From Cytophagales bacterium (GTDB lineage Bacteria > Bacteroidota > Bacteroidia > Cytophagales > Cyclobacteriaceae): a stretch of DNA of 64,000 nt. Below, piece by piece: positions 54,909 through 62,660 of the stretch. The stretch spans positions 434,001 to 498,000 of the forward strand of contig JAWPMT010000001.1 of the NCBI GenBank assembly GCA_033344775.1, written 5' to 3'. The notes below the pieces were generated by a model. It was not told the origin of the DNA and did no database searches. It worked only from the letters and a program-made list of their open reading frames with translations. Each line of letters opens with the position of its first letter. Within the stretch, counting starts at the first letter, position 1. Position numbers and translations under genes: made by a program.

Positions 54909-55865
54909 ATGCACCCCATTAAAATCATAAAGAATCGTTCCGATATTGGTGCGGGAACCCGTGGTTCCGATATGGGAATAGATGCCATCGAAATTGCTGC
55001 GATCAATAGCGATAACGACTACTTCACACGCTTTCCTTTTGTAGATGTAGATACCCACAATGAAGCCATCTACAACAAAGTAAAGACCACCATTGCCAAA
55101 AGAATTGGTTTCGTTCGGGAACAGTGTGAACGCGTATCTAACGCACTTCAGGAAACGTTAGGTGAGCAGCATTTTCCGATCGTATTGTCCGGAGACCATA
55201 GCTCCGCGCTGGGTACCATGAGTGGCATCAAAGCGCATTTCAAGGACAAACGACTGGGTATTGTCTGGATCGATGCACATGCTGACATGCATTCACCTTA
55301 CACCACCCCTTCAGGTAACGTTCATGGTATGCCGCTCGCTGCCGCACTAGGTGAAGATAACCTGAAGAATCAGATCAATGAAGTGACAGGTGTCGCCAAA
55401 GAAGAATGGGACAACATGAAGAACATCGGGGTACCGGGACCCAAATTCCTGCCACAGGATCTTGTTTTCTTTGGCGTGCGTGATACGGAACCACCAGAAG
55501 ACGAAATCAGAATGAGCCTTGGCCTCCGTAAATACATGGTACATGAGGTACGGTTCCGTGGCCTGGACCATGTGATGGATGAAGTGATTGAAAAACTGTC
55601 CGATTGTGATGTGATCTACATTTCTTTTGATGTGGACAGCCTGGATTGCGATCTCATCTCCAAAGGAACTGGCACGCCGGTTTCCAAAGGATTTGACCCG
55701 GATGAAGTCGTACAGATTATCAACCGACTGATCAAAACCGATAAAGTGGCCTGTTTGGAAGTGACAGAAGTGAATCCCCTACTGGATGAAAAGGGTAACA
55801 AAATGGCGGAAACGGCTTTTGAAGTGTTGGATCAGGTAACCGATACGATTGAAGGAAGAGGTTAA
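54909..55865 (+). CDS. rocF: Arginase
   Basis: 318 residues; hydrolyses L-arginine to ornithine and urea using a binuclear Mn centre. Metal ligands are all present: H97 in SGDHS, D122, H124 and D126 in WIDAHADMHSP, and D241 and D243 in SFDVDSLD. The arginase-type loop GNVHGMPLAAAL (place of GNLHGQP) and the late Glu in CLEVTEVNP favour arginase over agmatinase. The cytosolic enzyme supplies nitrogen and ornithine. A near-match -7 box, TACTTTCG at 54880-54887, lies 21 bp upstream of the start. Monocistronic. Confidence 0.93.
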   Translation: MHPIKIIKNRSDIGAGTRGSDMGIDAIEIAAINSDNDYFTRFPFVDVDTHNEAIYNKVKTTIAKRIGFVREQCERVSNALQETLGEQHFPIVLSGDHSSALGTMSGIKAHFKDKRLGIVWIDAHADMHSPYTTPSGNVHGMPLAAALGEDNLKNQINEVTGVAKEEWDNMKNIGVPGPKFLPQDLVFFGVRDTEPPEDEIRMSLGLRKYMVHEVRFRGLDHVMDEVIEKLSDCDVIYISFDVDSLDCDLISKGTGTPVSKGFDPDEVVQIINRLIKTDKVACLEVTEVNPLLDEKGNKMAETAFEVLDQVTDTIEGRG

Positions 55866-55925
55866 TCTAGCGTTTCGAGTGTACAACTCGGATTGACGGT
55901 TAATCTGCCCTGTACCAAGAGTTTA

Positions 55926-55988
55926 CTCCCGTCAATAGCTTGCCGAAGCTTTCTGATATTCATTTAGGAAGCTTCGTAAGGACGGGAG
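55926..55988 (+). promoter_or_regulatory. Two-stage hairpin in leader of UvrA-like gene
   Basis: Outer arms CTCCCGTC (55926-55933) and GACGGGAG (55981-55988) pair perfectly. Inside them, CGAAGCTTTC (55944-55953) and GGAAGCTTCG (55967-55976) form a 10-bp stem with one G-U pair. It ends 31 bp before the ATG of the UvrA-like gene and 60-120 bp after the arginase stop. No T run follows, so a leader RNA structure is as likely as a terminator. Confidence 0.5.
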
Positions 55989-56019
55989 ATTTGAGTCATT
56001 TAGACTTAATTTTCACCAA

Positions 56020-59000
56020 ATGAGCCGAACTGTAACCCCTGAGATCGTCATAGAAGGTGCGAAGACCAACAACCTTCAAAACATCTCATTGCGCATTCCG
56101 CATCATCAACTTATTGCGGTAACTGGGATATCAGGTTCAGGTAAATCCAGTCTGGTTTTTGACCTGATCGCCCAGGAAGCCCAACGTCGTTACTTTGAAA
56201 CGCTCCCCAACTTTGCACGACAGTTTTCAGGTAAACTGAACAGACCGGAAGTAGACGTCATTGAAGGACTCTCTCCTGTCATCGCCATTGGCCAGCAAAC
56301 CTCCGGTATGCACGCCCGCTCTACCGTGGGCACCCTCTCCGACTTGTATGATTTTTTGCGCTTGTTATTTGCCCGTACGGGTACAACAACGAGCGATATC
56401 CAACTTTCCCGTTCACTCTTTTCCTTCAATTCCATCGCAGGAAAATGCCATCAATGTCAGGGAATCGGCCAGGAAGAAGAAATTGATCTGAACCGATTGA
56501 TTGCCGATCCGCCCAAAACCATTCGGGAAGGCGCCCTCGCCACTACGCTGCCTACAGGCTATATCATGTACTCCCAGGTGACCATTGATGTGCTCAACCA
56601 GGTATGCAAAGCAGAAGGTTTTCACGTTGATATTCCCTGGAATCAACTTACCAGCGAGCAACAAGCCATCATTTTGTATGGTAGTCAAAAGATCAAGGTA
56701 CCTTTTGGTAAACACAGTCTGGAATCTCGGCTCAAATGGACCGGCATCAAAGCCAAACCTCGTGAAGAAGGCTTTTACAAAGGCATGATCCCCATCATGT
56801 CTGATATCCTTCGGCGAGATCGCAATGCCAATATCCTGAAATATGTCCATGCAATAACTTGTACTGCTTGTCAGGGTGCCCGGCTGAACCAGGATGCCTT
56901 GAGCGTGCTGGTGCATGGTCAATCCATTGCGAACATCAGTTCCTTCGAAGTTCAGGCTTTGGCCGATTGGATAAAGTCCAACAGGTGGTCATCCGTCGCT
57001 TCACCCATTACCCAACAGCTGCTACGGCGACTGGAGGTCCTTGCTAATCTGGGATTGGGACATTTGACACTAAACCGACCCGCCAACACCTTGCGCCCCG
57101 GAGAAATCCAGCGCATACGCATCGCCAATCAGATCCTCGCGCCACTGAGTAATGTCCTATACATTTTCGACGAACCTTCCGTAGGGCTGCATCATACCGA
57201 ACAAGCGGTAATGATGCAATACTTCCGTGGATTGGTGAATCGTGGAAATACCGTCATGCTGGTGGAGCATCAACTCCCAACCATTCGCAGCGTTGACCAC
57301 CTCATTGATATCGGGCCAGGCGCCGGAAGCAACGGGGGCACTGTATTATTCAACGGGACTTTACAGGAATTTCTTCAAAAAAAGCCCTTAACCCAGCATA
57401 ACCCCACTCACCGTGCGTTGACGGAACCAGTATCACCAAGAAAATCCAAAGGCGGAAAACAACACGGTGTGCTGCGCCTGGCGGGATGTCACGGCCGCAA
57501 CTTAAAGCACATTGATGTCTCCTTTCAGTTAGGGAAACTCAATATCATTAGCGGTAAATCCGGCACAGGAAAGTTCACTTTGGTAAAAGACACATTAGTT
57601 CGACTCATTCAACAAAAACTTGGCCTTCAGGAAACAGATGAGCCTGTCTCAGTGGAATCTGGAGAAAACCTGGACGCCATCCAACAACTGGTCTATGTGA
57701 GTCATACCCCCATCGGTAAGACACCACGCAGCAACCCGGCGACTTACCTGGGACTGGCAGACCATATCCGCGACTTGTTTGCGAGTCTACCGGAAGCAAA
57801 AGCCTCAGGATTCACCAAATCCCGGTTCTCTTTCAACAACAAAGGTGGACGATGTGAAACATGCCAGGGAGCAGGAAAAGTTCAAATCGGGATGCATTTC
57901 CTGGGGAAAGTTGATCTCACTTGTGGTACTTGTAACGGCAATCGGTTTAACGAATCCACGTTGAATATTCGGTACAAAGAAAAGTCCATCGCAGACTGTT
58001 ATCGACTGTCTGTTGATCAGGCAATAGATTTTTTTGAAGGACAACCTAAGATTCTAAAAGGCCTACACATCCTTCAGGAAATTGGATTGGGCTATTTATC
58101 GCTCGGTCAGTCCTCCACTACCCTCTCAGGAGGTGAAGCACAACGCATCAAAATCGCCAACCAACTACAGAAAAAAGATACCGGGGATACACTATACGTA
58201 CTCATCGAACCTGCCTTAGGGCTGCATCATCAGGACATTAGTTCGCTGATGCAGTTGTTTGATCGATTGAAAAGAAACGGAAACACCATTGTTTGCATTG
58301 AGCAGCAAGAAACCATCATCCAGTCGGCAGATTGGCACATTGAATTAGGTCCCGAGAGCGGCATGGCCGGTGGGCATATCCATCATATGGGACTACCACA
58401 ACCCATGCAGGAGCATCAACCAGCACCCGCCTTAACCATCACTCCTGCTGCTAAGCATAAGATGATATCGTTGCAAGGCGTAAATACACATGGTCTGAAA
58501 AACCTGCAGGTTGACTTTCCAAAAAACCAATTGAGTGTGGTCACGGGCGTATCTGGGAGTGGCAAGTCTTCGTTGGTCTATGACACGTTGTATGCCGAAG
58601 CTAACGCCAGATTCACGGCCTCACTCTCCACTTATCATCGAAGTTTGCTACAACAAAACAATCCATCAATCATTCGGTCCTACGAAGGGTTAGGGCCAGC
58701 CATAGGCATTCGTCGCAAAAAAGGTACTCCGAACAAGCGGTCTACCGCAGGTACCTTATCTGGCGTATATGATGCTTTTCGCCTGCTCTACTCCAGGATC
58801 GCGCAACAAGCGGGTAAGTCCTTCACCGCACAACATTTTTCCTACAACCATCACCTTGGCGCATGCCCACACTGTGAGGGGATCGGTACACTAAGAAAAT
58901 GCGACCCTGAAACGTTGATCACCGCCCCGGAAAAATCACTCCTTGCCGGAGCCCTGTCGTCCAACAAAGGCTTAACCTATTATGTCGATCCACATGGCCA

Positions 59001-60777
59001 GTTCATGGCTACCTTAAATACAGTAGCTCAACACCACCACTGGGACTTCAATCAGCCCTGGAACGAATTATCCGAGGAGATTCAATACGCTGTACTTTAC
59101 GGCACTGGTGATCAATCTTGGGAGGTGACCTGGCATTTTAAAACCAAAACGAAGACGGGCAGACAAAACCTTACGGCCAAATGGCTGGGGTTGTGTACCT
59201 ACGTCGAAGACGAGTATCAGCGCCGGTTACACAACAAAAACATCGAACACCTGGCCGTCCTGATGCATGATGTAACCTGCACAACTTGCCAGGGAAGCCG
59301 GTTAAAACCTGCCTTACTAGCCATTCAATTCTTGCAAAAAAACATCCATGAATTGACCCAGCTGACCATCAGCGACTGCTTAACTGCGTTGGATCAGCAA
59401 CCTGATGACCCGGTCATTCAGCAAATAGCGGCAGTGGTTTTACCCGGTGTAAAGGCTACCCTAAAAACGATGCACGAGTTGGGTTTAGGGCATCTGCAGT
59501 TGAATCGAGCTATTCATACGCTTTCCGGTGGCGAATGGCAACGCGTGACACTATCCGGGCAGTTGTCGACGCACTTGTATGGGGTAACCTATGTGCTTGA
59601 TGAACCCAGTATCGGTCTGGACGCGCAACAAGTCACAGTCCTGGTCAATGTCTTGCAGGAACTGATCCGCAATGGGAATACGGTAGTGGTCGTAGAACAT
59701 GATCCTGACTTTATTCGATCCGCCGATTACGTGGTAGAAATGGGGCCTGGTGCGGGCAGTACGGGTGGAGAAATTGTTTTTCAAGGGCCCACCAAAAACA
59801 TCCAACAGCATTTAGATTCGGCTACCTATAAGCTAGTCCACGCTTCAGCCATTGAACAGATTAAGCCAAATCAGCATGACACACAGACTTTTGGAATCAA
59901 AGGAGCGGCCAGCAATAACTTGAAGCACATCGATGTGACCTTCCAATCGGGACAAGTCACCACCATCACCGGCGTATCCGGCAGCGGTAAATCAAGCTTG
60001 ATCAGGGAAGTCCTCTATCAATCATGGCTGAGGCAAGGCCCGATCAATTGCAAATCAGTTCATGGCCTTGGAGCATTTGAAGCTGTGGAATGGATCGATC
60101 AGGATCCTTTGACCCAAAGTAGGCTGAGTTCGCCTACTTTGTACCTGGGCTTACTGGATGCGCTTCAGGGCTTATTCTCGAAAACAGAGCAAGCCAAGCA
60201 GGGGAGCTTCAAAAAAGCCGATTTCTCATATCAAAGTAAGCGTGGGAAATGTCCAACCTGTTCGGGTCATGGAGCCGTGAAAACCAGCATGGACTTCATG
60301 AGCGATCTGTGGCTCACCTGCGATACTTGCCAGGGGCTGCGGTACCATCAGGATATCCTTGCCGTGACTTATCAGGAAAAAAATATCGGAGAAATCCTAC
60401 AACTAACGATTCAGGAAGCGATTTCTATTTTCCAAGAAACCCTATCCGATCCCTTACAATTACTCATCGATTTAGGACTGGGACATTTGCAACTGGGTCA
60501 ACCTTTTAACACCTTATCAGGCGGTGAAACACAGCGATTGAAACTAGCTAAGTCGCTGCTGAATAACCGAAAAGGATCTACCCTCTATATCTTTGACGAA
60601 CCCAGCACCGGATTGCATTACCTCGACTTACGGAAATTGATCCAGGTCTTTCAATCCTTGATTGATCGGGGCGATACGTTGATTTTCATCGAACACAACC
60701 AAACCCTGATCCAGGCGGCTAATCAGGTGATCACCTTAGGACCGGGAAGTGGCGATAATGGTGGATGGTTGGTGTGA
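56020..60777 (+). CDS. Double UvrA-like protein with four ABC cassettes (UvrA2-type)
   Basis: 1585 residues made of two UvrA-like halves (~1-800 and ~815-1585) joined by a short Pro/Ala/Gln-rich linker. Cassette 1: Walker A G36-ISGSGKS, signature altered to L358-R-P-G-E, Walker B D384-E385. Cassette 2: Walker A ends GTGK518-F519 (Ser/Thr lost), signature LSGGE 702-706 intact, Walker B has I729 for Asp. Cassettes 3 and 4: Walker A at 843 and 1318, LSGGE at 1168 and 1499, D1194-E and D1526-E, all canonical. Zn-type CxxC pairs occur in each cassette (CHQC, CETC, CPHC, CPTC with partners). Between LLFARTG and LFSFN only ~10 residues remain where UvrA has ~160, so the UvrB-binding domain is missing; the second half lacks it too. 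It may remove DNA-intercalating compounds or regulate repair; not a housekeeping UvrA. Confidence 0.85.
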   Translation: MSRTVTPEIVIEGAKTNNLQNISLRIPHHQLIAVTGISGSGKSSLVFDLIAQEAQRRYFETLPNFARQFSGKLNRPEVDVIEGLSPVIAIGQQTSGMHARSTVGTLSDLYDFLRLLFARTGTTTSDIQLSRSLFSFNSIAGKCHQCQGIGQEEEIDLNRLIADPPKTIREGALATTLPTGYIMYSQVTIDVLNQVCKAEGFHVDIPWNQLTSEQQAIILYGSQKIKVPFGKHSLESRLKWTGIKAKPREEGFYKGMIPIMSDILRRDRNANILKYVHAITCTACQGARLNQDALSVLVHGQSIANISSFEVQALADWIKSNRWSSVASPITQQLLRRLEVLANLGLGHLTLNRPANTLRPGEIQRIRIANQILAPLSNVLYIFDEPSVGLHHTEQAVMMQYFRGLVNRGNTVMLVEHQLPTIRSVDHLIDIGPGAGSNGGTVLFNGTLQEFLQKKPLTQHNPTHRALTEPVSPRKSKGGKQHGVLRLAGCHGRNLKHIDVSFQLGKLNIISGKSGTGKFTLVKDTLVRLIQQKLGLQETDEPVSVESGENLDAIQQLVYVSHTPIGKTPRSNPATYLGLADHIRDLFASLPEAKASGFTKSRFSFNNKGGRCETCQGAGKVQIGMHFLGKVDLTCGTCNGNRFNESTLNIRYKEKSIADCYRLSVDQAIDFFEGQPKILKGLHILQEIGLGYLSLGQSSTTLSGGEAQRIKIANQLQKKDTGDTLYVLIEPALGLHHQDISSLMQLFDRLKRNGNTIVCIEQQETIIQSADWHIELGPESGMAGGHIHHMGLPQPMQEHQPAPALTITPAAKHKMISLQGVNTHGLKNLQVDFPKNQLSVVTGVSGSGKSSLVYDTLYAEANARFTASLSTYHRSLLQQNNPSIIRSYEGLGPAIGIRRKKGTPNKRSTAGTLSGVYDAFRLLYSRIAQQAGKSFTAQHFSYNHHLGACPHCEGIGTLRKCDPETLITAPEKSLLAGALSSNKGLTYYVDPHGQFMATLNTVAQHHHWDFNQPWNELSEEIQYAVLYGTGDQSWEVTWHFKTKTKTGRQNLTAKWLGLCTYVEDEYQRRLHNKNIEHLAVLMHDVTCTTCQGSRLKPALLAIQFLQKNIHELTQLTISDCLTALDQQPDDPVIQQIAAVVLPGVKATLKTMHELGLGHLQLNRAIHTLSGGEWQRVTLSGQLSTHLYGVTYVLDEPSIGLDAQQVTVLVNVLQELIRNGNTVVVVEHDPDFIRSADYVVEMGPGAGSTGGEIVFQGPTKNIQQHLDSATYKLVHASAIEQIKPNQHDTQTFGIKGAASNNLKHIDVTFQSGQVTTITGVSGSGKSSLIREVLYQSWLRQGPINCKSVHGLGAFEAVEWIDQDPLTQSRLSSPTLYLGLLDALQGLFSKTEQAKQGSFKKADFSYQSKRGKCPTCSGHGAVKTSMDFMSDLWLTCDTCQGLRYHQDILAVTYQEKNIGEILQLTIQEAISIFQETLSDPLQLLIDLGLGHLQLGQPFNTLSGGETQRLKLAKSLLNNRKGSTLYIFDEPSTGLHYLDLRKLIQVFQSLIDRGDTLIFIEHNQTLIQAANQVITLGPGSGDNGGWLV

Positions 60778-60791
60778 TTGGGTGAATTCTA

Positions 60792-60956
60792 TGTCCTCTA
60801 ACAGTGGAACAGAAATGTACGATGTTCATGCAATATCAATTGGTACTACTCCAGCAAATAGAATAGTACTATTCCAGGATTAGAGAATGTATTGCTCAAG
60901 GTTTGATGAATGTACTATTCTAACAATGAAGAATGTACTACTCTAACGAATAGACT
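60792..60956. repeat. Degenerate 23-25-nt tandem array
   Basis: About seven units, phases starting near 60792, 60816, 60841, 60864, 60888, 60911 and 60934. Typical units read TGTACTATTCTAAC and end GAA. The clearest core, GAATAGTACTATTC (60861-60874), is a perfect 14-bp palindrome; other units keep the TGTACT or TAC centre. Confidence 0.6.
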
Positions 60957-60961
60957 AGTAA

Positions 60962-60999
60962 AAAGACAAAAAGAAACCCGAAGCTTCCACTCCGGGTTT
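60962..60999 (-). terminator. Terminator of HU/DUF4469 gene
   Basis: On the minus strand, stem AAACCCG / CGGGTTT with a 12-nt loop is followed by CTTTTTGTCTTTTT. It starts 37 bp after the stop codon of the HU/DUF4469 gene. Confidence 0.75.
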
Positions 61000-61035
61000 A
61001 CCCATTTAAAATTCCAAAATGACTAATTGAGTTTC

Positions 61036-61746
61036 TTATGCCGCGTCGGCTGGCGCAAGCACTTCGATGGGCGATTTCAGTGTACTTACGCGAGGGTCAT
61101 TGCTCTTATTATACCGGTTCCTGACCTGCAATTGGTAGAACCCTGCAGCCATTCCCTCCGGCACCCCAAAGATGATCTCAGAAGGGTTGTTTTTCACAAT
61201 CGTTGTAATGTTGATCTCGGTTCCATCTTCTGCAATAAAGTACAATCCCTCATCTGCCGCTGCTTCATCAAATTTGAGTCGTCTTCCTGTTAACTGACCA
61301 ATACTTCCGGCAGTGAGCACTTCATTGATGGTATCACTCCCGTGATCGATATATTTTGATAAAACCGGGTTAGAACGATCTGCCACGTCATTTACTTTCT
61401 CCACGGAGGTATCCCGAAAGGCTTTGGTGAACTGCGTGGTAGGGATCGTATCCACTTTGATTTGATGGCGATTGGGATCGAATGTATCTTCTTCGTTTTC
61501 GAAGGACCCTTTGATGTCGGGTCGGCGCTGTTCAAGGGAAGTGTTGACGTAATAGCCACGTTTGGCTAATTCTAAAATGCTGTTGTTCCAAAGCGTAACT
61601 ACGGCACGGATATCAGATTCACTTTGTCCCGTACCTTTTTCCAGCATGTACTGGATAAGTTCTTCTTCACCATAGGTGCCTGTTGGGTTGATTTTTGCGT
61701 AGTATTTACCTTCTACCAATGGATTCTCAACAAGATAATATCTCAT
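61036..61746 (-). CDS. HU-like DNA-binding / DUF4469 protein
   Basis: 236 residues. The first ~125 match the HU-like domain of the Bacteroidota family that starts with MRYYLVENPL and continues YYAKINPTGTYGEEELIQYML, with LELAKRGYYVNTSL and a polar beta-arm. Residues ~135-230 form an Ig-like DUF4469 domain (GSIGQLTGRRLKFD, GLYFIAEDGTEI, AGFYQLQVRNRY). Related proteins occur in high copy in Bacteroides genomes and are assumed to bind nucleic acid, the Ig domain perhaps for surface or protein contact. Monocistronic, with its own terminator. Confidence 0.85.
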   Translation of the reverse strand: MRYYLVENPLVEGKYYAKINPTGTYGEEELIQYMLEKGTGQSESDIRAVVTLWNNSILELAKRGYYVNTSLEQRRPDIKGSFENEEDTFDPNRHQIKVDTIPTTQFTKAFRDTSVEKVNDVADRSNPVLSKYIDHGSDTINEVLTAGSIGQLTGRRLKFDEAAADEGLYFIAEDGTEINITTIVKNNPSEIIFGVPEGMAAGFYQLQVRNRYNKSNDPRVSTLKSPIEVLAPADAA

Positions 61747-62660
61747 AGATGTTTGTTTATTTAGTTAAAAAAATAGAACGGAAATAAACTGAAGACGCGC
61801 CCTTAGTTATCTCTGATGTTTTGCTCTTAAATAGACGGAGCCTGCCTAGAAATAGTTACAGAAATGGAAAGGTTTTTTGTATTATTTTAAGAAGTTTTAA
61901 CTTCAGTCATTCCTACACCCGTTTCACCCGGTCTGAGCCCGACCGCCGGATGATGGTTCACTTTTCATTTCTTCATTCTTTTTTTATCCGTCATTCCGGT
62001 TTTTGGAGTACAATGGAGAAATACCGCCAGGCGGCCCTGCGGAATCTAATACATTGGAGCAAGTACTAAAACATCTTGAGATTCCGGCACTTCCTTACAG
62101 TCCGGCCGGAATGACGCTTCATTTTTTGGTTCTGGTTATACTTTTTTGTCCGTCATCCCAGCGATTATTTGAAAATCGAAAAGTTTTGCATTCATAATAC
62201 TAATCTGCCGGGATCTCATCAAAAGGAGCATCTTGAGATTCCACAGGGCAACCTGGTGATACATCAATCAACGAAGAACCAAAAACCATAAGTCTGCTAT
62301 GAGCTCCGGCAGTAGGAATAATACATTCTCCCCCCTACCACAGTTGAAGTATTTAACCTGAGGGTACGGGGTAAGTGCATAACTCAGTTGGAAAATGGCA
62401 GAAAGATTGCCTAGTTTAGAAACTTCTGTATACAACCAATGACTTCCTGATCCTTGATCCTAAAGACATTACTACAACCAAAAACACATATCTATTAAGC
62501 ATATGACAGCTTTTGCCCTTTTCAGGACGGTGATTTGGTGCATTCAAAGATCAATAACGTCTTGTGCATACTCCAATAATCCAGTCGAACCCTAGTAATC
62601 GCATTGAAAGATTCAGCTCAATACCTTTCTAATTCATTTCATTGAAACCATACCATCATC
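61747..62660. other. 914-bp gene-free region with inverted and direct repeats
   Basis: No supported gene; short frames here lack coding character. It contains inverted 11-bp arms CGTCATTCCGG / CCGGAATGACG (61989-61999, 62106-62116), a 14-bp direct repeat CATCTTGAGATTCC (62072, 62229), and further CGTCATYCC phrases. A possible -7 box TACCTTTC (62622-62629) precedes the tectonin-like gene by 31 bp. Confidence 0.6.
61989..62116. repeat. 128-bp element bounded by inverted repeats
   Basis: Perfect 11-bp terminal arms CGTCATTCCGG and CCGGAATGACG face each other. No transposase or clear target duplication is seen, so it resembles a non-autonomous intergenic repeat. Confidence 0.45.

Noticed and set aside
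60792-60956. CRISPR-like repeat array
   Set aside because: Units are degenerate and contiguous, with no conserved repeat alternating with unique spacers and no cas genes.
61821-62197. Two short + strand frames in the intergenic region before the tectonin-like gene
   Set aside because: They run across inverted and direct repeats and lack coding character or a plausible product.
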